Origin: JALORV01 sp963754065
GTDB lineage: Bacteria; Pseudomonadota; Gammaproteobacteria; Burkholderiales; Burkholderiaceae_F
DNA: 64,000 bases
Direction: 5' to 3'
NCBI GenBank assembly: GCA_963754065.1
Contig: CAVWFH010000003.1
Location: 54,123-118,122, forward strand
Part shown: positions 9,904-18,745 of the stretch, in pieces
Layout: each line of letters opens with the position of its first letter
Position numbering within the stretch: the first letter of the stretch is position 1
Translations under genes and position numbers: made by a program
Notes under the pieces: generated by a model
Database searches by the model: none
What the model was told of the DNA's origin: nothing
Seen by the model: only the letters and a program-made list of their open reading frames with translations

Positions 9904-10419
9904 ATGCGTGAACTGCTGGACCGGCTCACCAATCCCCTGCATCTGCTGATCGCGCTGGCCAGCGCCTGGCTCATCGCCAGCAGCCCCTGGATCGGCATGT
10001 ACCAGCGCATGCCGGTCGGGCCCGGTGCCATCAACCTCAGCCATGTGGCGCTGGGGCTGTCGCTGCTGCCGCTGGGTGTTGTCTATCTCGCGGCCTGCAC
10101 GCTCGGCGGGCGCTGGCGCCTCTACTTCCCGTGGATCGCCGGCGAGATGGGTGACATCGGCCGCGACCTTGCCGGCATCTTCCGTGGCCAGCGGCCCGGC
10201 AGTGAGGGCGGTGGACTGTTCGCGATGATCGAGGGACTGCTATTGCTGGCGCTGCTCGCCTCCGCGGCGAGCGGCACGCTGTGGTTCGCTTTGCAGGGCA
10301 CGGACCTGGCGGTGCTCTGGCGCGCCCATCACGTCCTTGCAGCCCGGTGTTTCGCCGCGTTGATGCTGCTGCACGTCGTCGCCGTGTCGCTGCATTTCGT
10401 GGACCTCGTCCGGGACTGA
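9904..10419 (+). CDS. Cytochrome b561-like membrane protein
   Basis: A membrane protein of 171 residues with about four helices (~14-30, 48-68, 105-125, 145-165). His residues are placed as for haem b ligation: H13, H47 in 'INLSHVALG', the pair in 'WRAHHVLAA' and 'LLHVVAVSLHF'. It resembles prokaryotic cytochrome b561/b-type subunits that move electrons to or from quinone. It lies 14 bases after the hemG-like gene, so it may take electrons from that flavoprotein; this link is inference. The open frame also runs back into hemG only because of the hemG frameshift. Confidence 0.7.
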   Translation: MRELLDRLTNPLHLLIALASAWLIASSPWIGMYQRMPVGPGAINLSHVALGLSLLPLGVVYLAACTLGGRWRLYFPWIAGEMGDIGRDLAGIFRGQRPGSEGGGLFAMIEGLLLLALLASAASGTLWFALQGTDLAVLWRAHHVLAARCFAALMLLHVVAVSLHFVDLVRD

Positions 10420-10744
10420 CCGCAGGCATTCGGGCGGTCGTCGTCCCACGACCGAAGCGCGTACCGACTCCGTTCGGCCTAGCGTCCGCCGCCAGTTCAA
10501 ACGTCCGGATTAGACCGTTCAGTTTCACAGAAGCAGGTCGTTGCGTTCTATCGTGCACGCAATAACTTTGCGACTGTGCGAGGGGTGTTGCGCTCGTTCC
10601 GCGCTCGTCTCGCGCCTGGATTCACCGGCACTTCCAACAGCGAAATCTATCTACCAAGAACAACGGACTTGCTGAGCTCATGGCGTCGACAGGCCTGAAG
10701 CGGGCCGGGTCCCTCGCCGCGATGAAAGCCCAATGAGGTACGAG
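10420..10744. other. Intergenic region with a weak hairpin
   Basis: No gene is supported here. A 7-bp inverted repeat (10435-10441 with 10448-10454) follows the cytochrome gene by 15 bases and may end its transcription. The rest should hold the promoter of the subtilase gene; the GAGG at about 10735 is its ribosome-binding site. Confidence 0.4.
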
Positions 10745-13139
10745 ATGAATGCTTTGATAAACCGAACCCAACGTCCCGCCCCGGTGGCCGCGGGACTGCT
10801 TCTCAGCCTGCTGGTACTCAGCCTGCTGCTTCCGGCACACGCCCAGGTCGTGAAGAAGGGCAAGCCTCCACCCGAGGTCTATGCCGGCATCATCGTCAAG
10901 TACAAGTCGACTTCGGCTGCCAAGGCGACGGCCACCAGTGCGGCAACGATGCGGTCGGTGGAGGAGCGCGCGCGCGTCAAGGTCGCGGCGTCGCGCGCGG
11001 GCGCGATGGGTGTGGCGGTGTATCGCCTCGACAAGGCGATGCCAGCCGCGGAGGTGCGCGCTGCCGCTGCGCGGATGGCACTCGACCCGGCCGTCGAATA
11101 CGCCGTGCCGGATCAGGTGATGTACCTGATGCAGACGACGCCGAACGACACGGAGTATGCGGCCAGGCAGTGGACACTGCAGGCACCGCCCGCGATCGTC
11201 GGCGGAGCGAACCTTCCGCTTGCATGGCAGCGCACGACCGGGTCGAACACCGTCGTGGTCGCCGTCGTCGACAGCGGCATTCGCCCCGGTCACCCGGACC
11301 TCGCAGGACGCCTGCTGCCCGGCTATGACTTCATCAGCAGCGATTCGCTCGCTGCGCTCAACTATCCGGCCAACTGGAACGCGGCCGACGGCGATGGCCG
11401 CGATGCCGATCCCACCGACCCGGGCAATTTCCTCGACGATGCCCTGCTGGCCCAGCTTCCGCCGAACCACGGCCTGCAACCCCGGCCGAGTACGTGGCAC
11501 GGCACGCATGCGGCCGGCACGATCGGCGCGACCGGCAACAACGGTGTCGGCATCGCCGGCGTCGACTGGAGCGCCCGGCTCCTGCCCGTGCGCGTGGCGG
11601 GCCGCCACAATGTCGGCACGATGTCGGACATCATCGACGGCATCGCCTGGGCGGCGGGTCTTGCGGTGCCGGGGGTGCCCGCGAATGCCAACCCAGCCCG
11701 CGTCATCAACCTGAGTCTCGGCGGACCTGGACCCTGCAGTGCTGCCTACCAGGATGTCATCGATCGCGTCCGTGCCGTCGGTGCGGTGGTCGTGGCGGCG
11801 GCCGGCAACGACGGTGCGCTGGTCGTTTCGCAACCTGCCAACTGCAACGGTGTCATCGCGGTCACCGCGCACTCCCGCAGTGGCGACAATGCGAGCTATG
11901 CGAACGTCGGAGTGCAGGTTGCTGTCAGTGCACCGGGCGGCGGCTGCGGTGCCCTCGCGCTGATCGACCTTTCGGGCGCGCAGGACACGTTCAACCAGAC
12001 CTGCGCTGGCTGCCACTCGATCGACTCGCTGCGCCAGCAGATCATGCAGCGCGCGCCGGCCGGCCTGACATTCGTGAAATCACGCGCCGCGCTCGATTCG
12101 GCATTGATGGGCGTCGACCTTGGCGGGCAGGACACCGGGGACATGGCTGCGCTCGCGGTGGGACTCAACAACACCGCGCGCAACGATCTTGCCGGTGTCA
12201 TATCGCAGGTCGCGTGCTCCGGCCCGACCGACCGGGTGTACGCGCCGGTCAACCTGGGAGCAACGATCCCGGCGGCCGAGGGCTACGACAACAAGGTCGG
12301 CACCAGTACCGCCGCGCCGCATGTCAGTGGCGTGGTCGCGCTGATGCTGTCCCTGAGTCCGCGCCTGACGGCCGATGAGGTCAAGTCCATCCTGCGGAGC
12401 ACGGCGCGGCCGCATCCCGTGGGCACCTACTGCGCGATGGGGAACAGCGACTGCGGTTCCGGCCTGCTCGACGCCGCGGCGGCGGTGCAGCTCGTCGTGA
12501 ACAACCGGCCCATCGTGACGGGTTCGATCCAGGGCTCCGCGGCGGGTGTGCGACCGGGCGCGACATTCACGCTCGTGGGTGATGTCAGGGCCATCGGCGG
12601 GCGCACGCCTTCGACCAGCGGCATGAGCTGGCGCCAGACCTCCGGCACGCCGGTGACGATACCTGCGGCGAGCGGTGCATCCGTCACTCTGGTGGCGCCG
12701 AACTCAGTGGGTGCGTTGTCGTTCGAGTTCGTGGCAGCGGACTCTGCCGGCTATGGTGGTGTGGCGGTCGTGCCGGTCATCGTCAATTCACCGCCGACGC
12801 TGTTTCCGCCCGCGGCAATGAGCGGCACCGCCGGACAGCCTCTCTCGGGGACCGTTCGCGGCACCGATCCGGACGGCGATGCGATCACCTATGTGGTGGT
12901 CGCCGGTCCGACGGGTTTCTCGCTGAACGCGGCCACGGGAGCCTGGTCATGGACACCGACGTCTGCCGGGATCGCATGGGGTGACGATCGTGCCGGTCGA
13001 TGCCTATGGCAACGGCACGCCGTCCAACTTCGTCATCACGGCAGCACCTGATCCGAACGCGAAGGACGGCGGCGGCGGTGCGATCCCGTTGTGGTTTGCC
13101 ACGCTGCTGTTGATTGCTGCAGGCCGTCGCCGGCGCTAA
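10745..13139 (+). CDS. Subtilisin-family (S8) peptidase with c-type haem motif inserted and GlyGly-CTERM tail, one frameshift
   Basis: A secreted serine peptidase of about 797 residues. It has a signal peptide ending 'LLPAHA', an inhibitor-like propeptide, and the catalytic triad Asp176 ('VVDSGI'), His255 ('HGTHAAG') and Ser521 ('GTSTAAPH'). Between the oxyanion Asn and Ser521 sits an extra ~80-residue segment with a CAGCH haem-attachment motif (Cys420-His424) and a candidate distal Met467 ('TGDMAALA'), as in monohaem cytochrome c. A putative Ig-like domain follows. The written frame stops at 13051. Removing one base near 12970 continues it to 13139 with 'DGGGGAIPLWFATLLLIAAG' then Arg residues: a GlyGly-CTERM rhombosortase signal. 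Confidence 0.85.
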
Positions 13140-13289
13140 GGTGCTCGCCCGCGTCGGGAGGGGCCGGTTGGTCGGCAACCCCGGCACTTGAGCGCCGAGG
13201 GCTGGGGCTCGACGCGCATCGAGGTGTGGTGAGCGGCTTGCGGCCGCAATGGGATACGGGCATGCTCGCGTGCTCCCAAGGCCGCTGCG

Positions 13290-16202
13290 ATGACCGTTGC
13301 TCTGACACTGTTCGGCGCGCCGACAATCGTCTACGGCGGTACGTCGGTCGCCCTCGCGTTCGAGCGGCGCACCCAGCTTCTCGTCTATCTCGCGATGAAG
13401 CGCACCTGGGTCGGGCGCGCCGAACTGGCGGCGCTGTTGTGGCCGGATCAGGACAGCAAGCTCGCCTACACGAACCTGCGCAAGGCGCTGTTTCGCCTGC
13501 AGCGGTTCCCGTGGGCGAACGCGATCGAGGGGCAGGGCAGCGCACTTCGGTTCGAGGCCGACACCGACGTTCAGGCGTTCGAGAATGCCCTGCGCGAGCA
13601 TCGGTCGACAGAAGCGCTCCCGCTTTTCCGGGGCGCACTGCTCGCCGGGTTTGACGACGACAGCAACGAAGCCTGGTCCGGGTGGCTGAGCTTCGAGCGG
13701 GATCGGTTGCAGTCCGCTTGGCGCAGCGCGGCGCAGGAGCAACTGGCCGGTGAGATCGAAGCCATCGAAGCGATCGATCTTGCCGCGCGACTGCTCGACG
13801 CCGACCCCCTCGATGAAGCGGCACTGCAGGCCTACATGAGGTGGCTAGCGCGTGCCGGGCAGGTTGCGCGCGCGCGGCAGGCCTATCGTGAGTTCGTCGC
13901 CCGCCTCGCGGACGAACTCGGGCTCGAACCGGGCGCCGAACTCAAGGCGCTGCATGACGGACTCGGCACCACCGCATCTCCCACGGGCGCCGCGCCGCTC
14001 GCATCCAAACCTGCCGACGACCGTTTCGTCGGTCGCACCGTCGAACTGCGTCGCGCTGCGTCGCTGCTCGCGCAGGACGACTGCCGGTTGCTCACCGTTA
14101 CCGGCCCCGGCGGCGTTGGCAAGACGCGTCTGGCACAGCGCGTGCTCAGCGATTGCGCGCCGATGTTTGCCGATGGCGCGACCCTGGTGCCGCTCGACGA
14201 CCTGACGGCAGCGACCGAACTCGGTGAGCGGCTCGGGCGCGAGTTTGGCATCGCGCAGAGGAGCAATGCCGATCCGCTCGACCAGTTGATCGAAGTACTG
14301 CGCCCGCGCACGGCGTTGCTGATGCTCGACAACTTCGAGCACCTCATTGAAGGCGCGCCGCAGCTCGACCGGTTGCTCACCGCATGCCCGCGCGTGAAGG
14401 CGATTGTCACGTCGCGCGTGCGTCTCGGGCTTACGTCGGAATGGCTGCTGCCGCTGACAGGTCTGCCTGCACCGGAGCCGGAAGACGTCGGCGAACTCGA
14501 GTCCTTCGACGCGGTACGCCTGTTCGTCGCTGCCGCGCGGCGCGTCGAGCCGAATCTGAATCCCGCGCTTGAGGCAGCTGCCATCGTCGACATCTGTCGA
14601 CAAGTCGAGGGACTGCCGCTCGCGCTGGAACTGGCCGCAGCGTGGACACGCGTGTTGTCATGTCAGGACATCGCCGCCGAGCTGGAGCGCGATGCCGAAC
14701 TGCTGCACGCCGCCGACGGATCGCGGCCGGCGCGTCACGCCAGCATCGAAACCGTGTTCGAGCACTCCTGGGGCCTCCTCGGCGACCGCGAGCGCCAGGC
14801 GCTGGCTCGCCTGGCTGTGTTCCGCGGCGGTTTCTCGCCTCAGGCGGCGCGCGCGGTCGGCGGCGTTGCACTGCCGGTGCTGGCCGCTCTGGCGGACAAG
14901 TCGCTGCTGCGCAAGGAAGGTGCGCGCTGCCTGTTGCATCCGCTGGTGCAGCAGTTCGCGCAGGCCAAGCTCGAACAGCGAGGCGACGCCGAGAGCAGCG
15001 CTGCCGCGCACAGCCGATACTTCCTGCGCTACGTGGCCGACGCCGGTCACCGGGTGCGAGGCGCCGACCCGGAGATCCTGCGCGAGATCGACATCGAGTT
15101 CGAGAACATCCGAGGAGCCTGGCGCCATGCCATGAAGCATGGACCCGCCGACGACCTTGCGCGTGCGGCGTACAGCCTGATGACCTACTGCGAGCATCGC
15201 GGACGACGGCTCGAAGGCCTTGAACTGATGCACAAGGCGATGGAAAGCGAAAGCGTGGCCGGCAACCCGAAGTTCGTCCCGACACTGGCGGCGCACGCGG
15301 CCTGGATGGCCTATCGCCTCGACCGTTACGCCGAGGCGGAAGCTCTCGGCATCAAGGCGCTGGACACGAAGGGCCTCGAGGGCCAGCGATCCGGCGACTC
15401 CACGTTGGCATTCCGGGCTGCCACCGTGCTCGGCGCGTCCTGTGCCCGACTCGGACGAGTCGACGAAGCACAACGCCGGTTCCGGCAAGCCCTCGATCTG
15501 GCCAAGCAGTCCGCGAATCCGTTCGACATTGCCAGTGCCCTCGACAACCTCGGGATCATCGCCCGCGGGCGAGGCGACCTCGACGAGGCGTTGCGGTTGT
15601 ACCGGCAGGCGCTACTGAGGCATCGCGAGGTCGGCGACGCCGGGGGCGAGGCTCTGTGCCTGAACAACCAGGGCGTCGTGCACATCCTGCGTCGCGAACT
15701 CGACGCCGCGCGTGCGGTGCTGGGTGATGCGCGCCAGTTGTGCGAACGCCACGGCCTGCCGAGCACGCGCGTCATGGTCGAGGTGAACCTCGCCAATGTC
15801 GCGATGTACTCCGACGCCCCGGAGCTCGCAGTGCGGCATGCGCGGCAGGCGATCGAACTGTCAGCGCAGACGGGTCAGCGTGCGAACACGGTGGAAGCGC
15901 GCCAGGCCCTCACCTGGGCCGCGCTGCGCCAGGGCGACCTGGCCACAGCACGTTCGGAACTCGTCGCGTCGACGACGGTGGCGATCGCGATCGGCCGCAC
16001 CGCACTGATCGTCCAGGGCGTGCGCCTGTTGGCCGAGTTGCTGGCGGCGCAAGGCGCACCCGAGGTGGCGGCGCGTGTCATGGGTTTCGTCTTGCAGCAA
16101 CCGGACCTGGTCGGCGCCGAGCGCGAAGAGGCCGAAGCGCAGATGCGCGGTTGGGGCGCGGAGCCGACGGGTGCGGAAGTGGTCCGGCCCTCCGCTGGAT
16201 GA
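13290..16202 (+). CDS. BTAD/AAA-ATPase/TPR transcriptional regulator
   Basis: A regulator of 970 residues. Residues 1-90 form a winged-helix-like N-terminus ('ERRTQLLVYLAMKRTWVGR', 'LLWPD') and ~95-235 a bacterial transcriptional activation domain ending 'ADELGLEPGAELKALHDGL'. An NB-ARC-like ATPase follows with P-loop 'TGPGGVGKTRLAQ' at ~270 and Walker B 'ALLMLDNFEHL'; the rest is TPR repeats. SARP/LuxR-type ATPase regulators of this form sense a signal and activate nearby genes. The frame ends at 16202, but a shift near 16185 would add a coding-like tail to 16278 ('LDDLAHRIVAEADLAYAPL'), which lies just before a strong hairpin, so the natural end is probably 16278. Confidence 0.85.
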   Translation: MTVALTLFGAPTIVYGGTSVALAFERRTQLLVYLAMKRTWVGRAELAALLWPDQDSKLAYTNLRKALFRLQRFPWANAIEGQGSALRFEADTDVQAFENALREHRSTEALPLFRGALLAGFDDDSNEAWSGWLSFERDRLQSAWRSAAQEQLAGEIEAIEAIDLAARLLDADPLDEAALQAYMRWLARAGQVARARQAYREFVARLADELGLEPGAELKALHDGLGTTASPTGAAPLASKPADDRFVGRTVELRRAASLLAQDDCRLLTVTGPGGVGKTRLAQRVLSDCAPMFADGATLVPLDDLTAATELGERLGREFGIAQRSNADPLDQLIEVLRPRTALLMLDNFEHLIEGAPQLDRLLTACPRVKAIVTSRVRLGLTSEWLLPLTGLPAPEPEDVGELESFDAVRLFVAAARRVEPNLNPALEAAAIVDICRQVEGLPLALELAAAWTRVLSCQDIAAELERDAELLHAADGSRPARHASIETVFEHSWGLLGDRERQALARLAVFRGGFSPQAARAVGGVALPVLAALADKSLLRKEGARCLLHPLVQQFAQAKLEQRGDAESSAAAHSRYFLRYVADAGHRVRGADPEILREIDIEFENIRGAWRHAMKHGPADDLARAAYSLMTYCEHRGRRLEGLELMHKAMESESVAGNPKFVPTLAAHAAWMAYRLDRYAEAEALGIKALDTKGLEGQRSGDSTLAFRAATVLGASCARLGRVDEAQRRFRQALDLAKQSANPFDIASALDNLGIIARGRGDLDEALRLYRQALLRHREVGDAGGEALCLNNQGVVHILRRELDAARAVLGDARQLCERHGLPSTRVMVEVNLANVAMYSDAPELAVRHARQAIELSAQTGQRANTVEARQALTWAALRQGDLATARSELVASTTVAIAIGRTALIVQGVRLLAELLAAQGAPEVAARVMGFVLQQPDLVGAEREEAEAQMRGWGAEPTGAEVVRPSAG

Positions 16203-16289
16203 TCTCGCGCACCGCATTGTTGCCGAGGCCGACCTCGCCTACGCCCCCCTGATTGCCGCCCTGGGCGGCGCGCGCTGACGGTCACTCCG

Positions 16290-16307
16290 CCCGCCGCCGG
16301 CGGCGGG
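16290..16307 (+). terminator. GC hairpin after the BTAD regulator
   Basis: A perfect 18-bp palindrome (7-bp stem 16290-16296 with 16301-16307, 4-nt CCGG loop) followed by TCTTCCCCT lies 12 bases after the extended stop at 16278. It is a plausible terminator and supports the idea that the regulator ends at 16278. Confidence 0.5.
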
Positions 16308-16403
16308 TCTTCCCCTCTGACCCAACGGCGCCTCGCGGAACGCGAGGAACGCCCGAGGAACGCACCCCTGCGTACGGTTCGCCCCTTCGACAAGGGGACG
16401 ACC

Positions 16404-16679
16404 ATGCGCCACTCGACTCAACCGCTCTACGTAGTTCGCAACACACCCGTAGTAGGCAATACCGCGGCCGAAAGCTTCGGCCGTATCGCTCGCACAACGA
16501 TATCGGCGACTCCGGTGCTGCTGGCACCGGCGCGCCGCAGCGCCAACGAGTCCGACATCGCGTCGCGTGAGCTGAGCGATGCCAGCGCGCGCCGCGCGCA
16601 GGCCGCCAGCGGCTTTGGCGACGCCGCACTCGATGCAGATTACAAAGGCCAGCACGCAGGCCCGTCACGACACGCATGA
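16404..16679 (+). CDS. Small hypothetical protein
   Basis: A 91-residue basic, Ala/Arg/Ser-rich protein with no recognised domain and no clear signal peptide. The ATG at 16404 is preceded by AAGGGGACG, a good ribosome site, which is the main support for it being a real gene. Its last ~47 bases overlap the start of the DUF1127 gene in another frame, so the two could be translationally coupled. Function unknown. Confidence 0.45.
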   Translation: MRHSTQPLYVVRNTPVVGNTAAESFGRIARTTISATPVLLAPARRSANESDIASRELSDASARRAQAASGFGDAALDADYKGQHAGPSRHA

Positions 16680-17013
16680 AGGCGCAGCTGTCGTCGCGCC
16701 GGTCGGCGAAACGCCCGCCGTGCCGTCCGCGATGCAACTCGAGGCCGCTGCACGCGCCGAGCGCTCGCGTCGGGTCGGAGACATCGCTGCAGCGATCTGG
16801 CGTGCCGTCGCACAGCGCGTGCGGCACCTGCTGAAGCAGGCACAGCAGCGCCGGGACGCGCGCGCCACGTATCTCGCGCTGCGCGGTCTCGATGCGCGCA
16901 CCTTGCATGACATCGGGCTCCATCGCAGCGAAATCCTGTCCGTCGCCCTCGAACTCGGCGGCGCATTCGAAACCACCCGCGTGCAGGCCACGCGCGCTCC
17001 GCGCAGCCGGTAG
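16633..17013 (+). CDS. DUF1127 (YjiS-like) protein
   Basis: A protein of about 126 residues whose C-terminus has the DUF1127 core 'YLALRGLDARTLHDIGLHRSEI'. DUF1127 proteins are short, basic and often linked to RNA or small-molecule metabolism; phosphate and carbon roles are described in Agrobacterium. The N-terminal ~60 residues are low-complexity and include an amphipathic Arg-rich helix. The start is uncertain: the ATG at 16633 lacks a clear ribosome site. It is first in line before the methyltransferase/haloperoxidase cluster. Confidence 0.7.
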   Translation: MQITKASTQARHDTHEGAAVVAPVGETPAVPSAMQLEAAARAERSRRVGDIAAAIWRAVAQRVRHLLKQAQQRRDARATYLALRGLDARTLHDIGLHRSEILSVALELGGAFETTRVQATRAPRSR

Positions 17014-17045
17014 ACGGCTGCGCACAACCTCCAAGGAGAATCACC

Positions 17046-17879
17046 ATGAGTGCTGTACTCGATCAAGCGGCGTCCGCGCCGAACTTCACCGCCATCAAGC
17101 AGAAGCAGCAGGCCACCTGGGCCAGCGGTGACTACGCCGCCGTCGGCACCACGCTGCAGATCGTCGGCGAGTCACTTGCCGAGGCTGTCGACGTTCGCGC
17201 CGATGAACACGTCCTCGACGTGGCTGCTGGCAACGGCAACGCGACCCTGGCGGCCGCGCGCCGCTTTGCGCATGTGACGTCGACCGATTACGTTCCCGCG
17301 CTGCTCGACAAGGGCCGTGCGCGCGCACAAGCCGAAGGGCTCGCGGTGCGCTTCCAGGAAGCCGACGTCGAGGAACTGCCGTTCCCGGACGGCAGCTACG
17401 ACGTCGTGCTGTCCACCTTCGGTGCGATGTTTGCTCCCGACCACGCCCGCACGGCGCGCGAAATGATGCGCGTGCTGCGCCCTGGCGGTCGCCTCGGCAT
17501 GGCGAACTGGACACCGGAGAGTTTCATCGGCCGGCTGTTCAAGACGATCGGCGCACACGTGTCGCCGCCGGCCGGCGTGAAGCCGCCATCGCTGTGGGGC
17601 AACGAGGCCTACCTCACCGAGCTGTTCGGCGCGCTCGCTTCGCAGATCCGCTGCGAGCGGCGCTTCTTCAACTTCCGCTACCGCTCGGCCGCGCATTGGG
17701 TGCAGGTGTTCCGTGACACCTACGGCCCGACTCACAAGGCGTTCCTGGCGCTCAACGCGGAAGGGCAGCAGGCGCTCGAACGCGACCTGCTCGCACTGCT
17801 CACGCAGATGAACACCGCGGGCGCGACCTCGCTGGTGGTGCCGAGCGAGTACCTCGAAATCGTCATCACCAAACACTAG
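17046..17879 (+). CDS. Class I SAM-dependent methyltransferase (paralogue A)
   Basis: A methyltransferase of 277 residues. The SAM-binding motif I is 'VLDVAAGNGNATLAAAR' (~60-76), followed by the acidic motif II 'TSTDYVPALL', 'DVVLSTFGAMFAPDH' and 'RVLRPGGRLGMANWTPE', the UbiE/Coq5-type arrangement. Substrate unknown. The start has AAGGAGA nine bases upstream. A close relative with long identical stretches lies at 58379-59221 on the other strand. It heads a plus-strand cluster with DUF3455, a small secreted protein, a vanadium haloperoxidase and a hydrolase, so it may act on small molecules or in oxidative defence; this is inference. Confidence 0.9.
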   Translation: MSAVLDQAASAPNFTAIKQKQQATWASGDYAAVGTTLQIVGESLAEAVDVRADEHVLDVAAGNGNATLAAARRFAHVTSTDYVPALLDKGRARAQAEGLAVRFQEADVEELPFPDGSYDVVLSTFGAMFAPDHARTAREMMRVLRPGGRLGMANWTPESFIGRLFKTIGAHVSPPAGVKPPSLWGNEAYLTELFGALASQIRCERRFFNFRYRSAAHWVQVFRDTYGPTHKAFLALNAEGQQALERDLLALLTQMNTAGATSLVVPSEYLEIVITKH

Positions 17880-17889
17880 GGAAGCAGAC

Positions 17890-18423
17890 ATGAAGCATTC
17901 CATCCACAGCGCCCTGGGCGCCGCGCTGCTAGCCACTGCCTGCGCGAGTCCCTCGACCGTCCCGGTCCCGGAAACGCTCAAGCCTGCAGCCAACGAAACC
18001 CTGGCGATGATCGTTGCCGCCAAGGGCGTGCAGATCTACGAGTGCCGTGCCCGCAAGGACGGCACCGGCGTCGAGTGGGCGTTTGTCGCGCCCGACGCCG
18101 ACCTGTTCGATGCGTACGGCATGCCGATCGGCCGTCACGGCGCAGGCCCGTACTGGCAGGCCCGTGATGGCAGCCGCGTCGTCGGCAGCGTCAAGGCGCG
18201 CGCCGACGCACCGAACCCGGGAGCGAATCCCGGCGCCATTCCCTGGTTGCTGCTCACGACGAAGTCGACGGCCGCCCAGGGTGCGTTCAGCGCCACCACC
18301 AGCATCCAGCGAGTCAACACAGTCGGCGGTGTGGCACCGGCCACCGGCTGCAATGCGGACGCCACTGGCAAATCGACCCGCGTGCCGTACACGGCCGACT
18401 ACGTCTTCTACACCGCACGCTGA
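17890..18423 (+). CDS. DUF3455 lipoprotein
   Basis: An envelope protein of 177 residues with an N-terminal signal and 'LLATACASP', giving a plausible lipid-attached Cys. The body matches DUF3455: 'KGVQIYECRARKDG', 'WAFVAPDADLFD', 'WQARDGSRVVGSV', 'IPWLLLTTKST' and the C-terminal 'YTADYVFYTAR'. DUF3455 genes are widespread in Proteobacteria and fungi, with no defined activity. It sits 10 bases after the methyltransferase, so it is part of the same operon. Confidence 0.85.
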   Translation: MKHSIHSALGAALLATACASPSTVPVPETLKPAANETLAMIVAAKGVQIYECRARKDGTGVEWAFVAPDADLFDAYGMPIGRHGAGPYWQARDGSRVVGSVKARADAPNPGANPGAIPWLLLTTKSTAAQGAFSATTSIQRVNTVGGVAPATGCNADATGKSTRVPYTADYVFYTAR

Positions 18424-18443
18424 GCGAGCAACACACAGGAGAA

Positions 18444-18716
18444 ATGACCATGCCCCGTGCCGTACCCCTTCGACTCACCCGGCGCTTCGAGCGTGCGCTG
18501 GCGCTGCTTGCAGCGACAAGCCTCAACGCCGCCGTTGCCCTCGCTGCAATCGACCAGGAGTTGGAGGTCGGCCAGCGTGAACTGCCTACCGATACCGTTG
18601 CCCGGCCAGCCACCGGGCCGCGCGTGTCGGCGCCGCCACCGGCGATGACGCCGGCCAGCAGCGAACTCGATCCCTGGCTGCGCCGACCGGGTTTCGGCGG
18701 CGCCTATCACCGATGA
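18444..18716 (+). CDS. Small secreted hypothetical protein
   Basis: A 90-residue protein with a likely signal peptide (basic start, hydrophobic 'ALALLAATSLNAAVALA') and a Pro/Ala-rich mature part ending 'DPWLRRPGFGGAYHR'. No domain is recognised. The ATG at 18444 follows CAGGAGAA closely, and the stop overlaps an ATGA at 18713, consistent with a real operon member. Function unknown. Confidence 0.6.
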   Translation: MTMPRAVPLRLTRRFERALALLAATSLNAAVALAAIDQELEVGQRELPTDTVARPATGPRVSAPPPAMTPASSELDPWLRRPGFGGAYHR

Positions 18717-18745
18717 ACTCACTCAAACATGGAAAAGGAATGAAC

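Noticed and set aside
9301..10419. Single fused hemG-cytochrome frame
   Set aside because: The middle part is nonsense (Arg/Ala/His rich). It arises from a one-base shift; two separate genes explain the conserved parts better.
10622..12016. 464-codon open frame on the minus strand opposite the subtilase
   Set aside because: Shadow of a GC-rich gene; Arg/His-rich composition, no motif.
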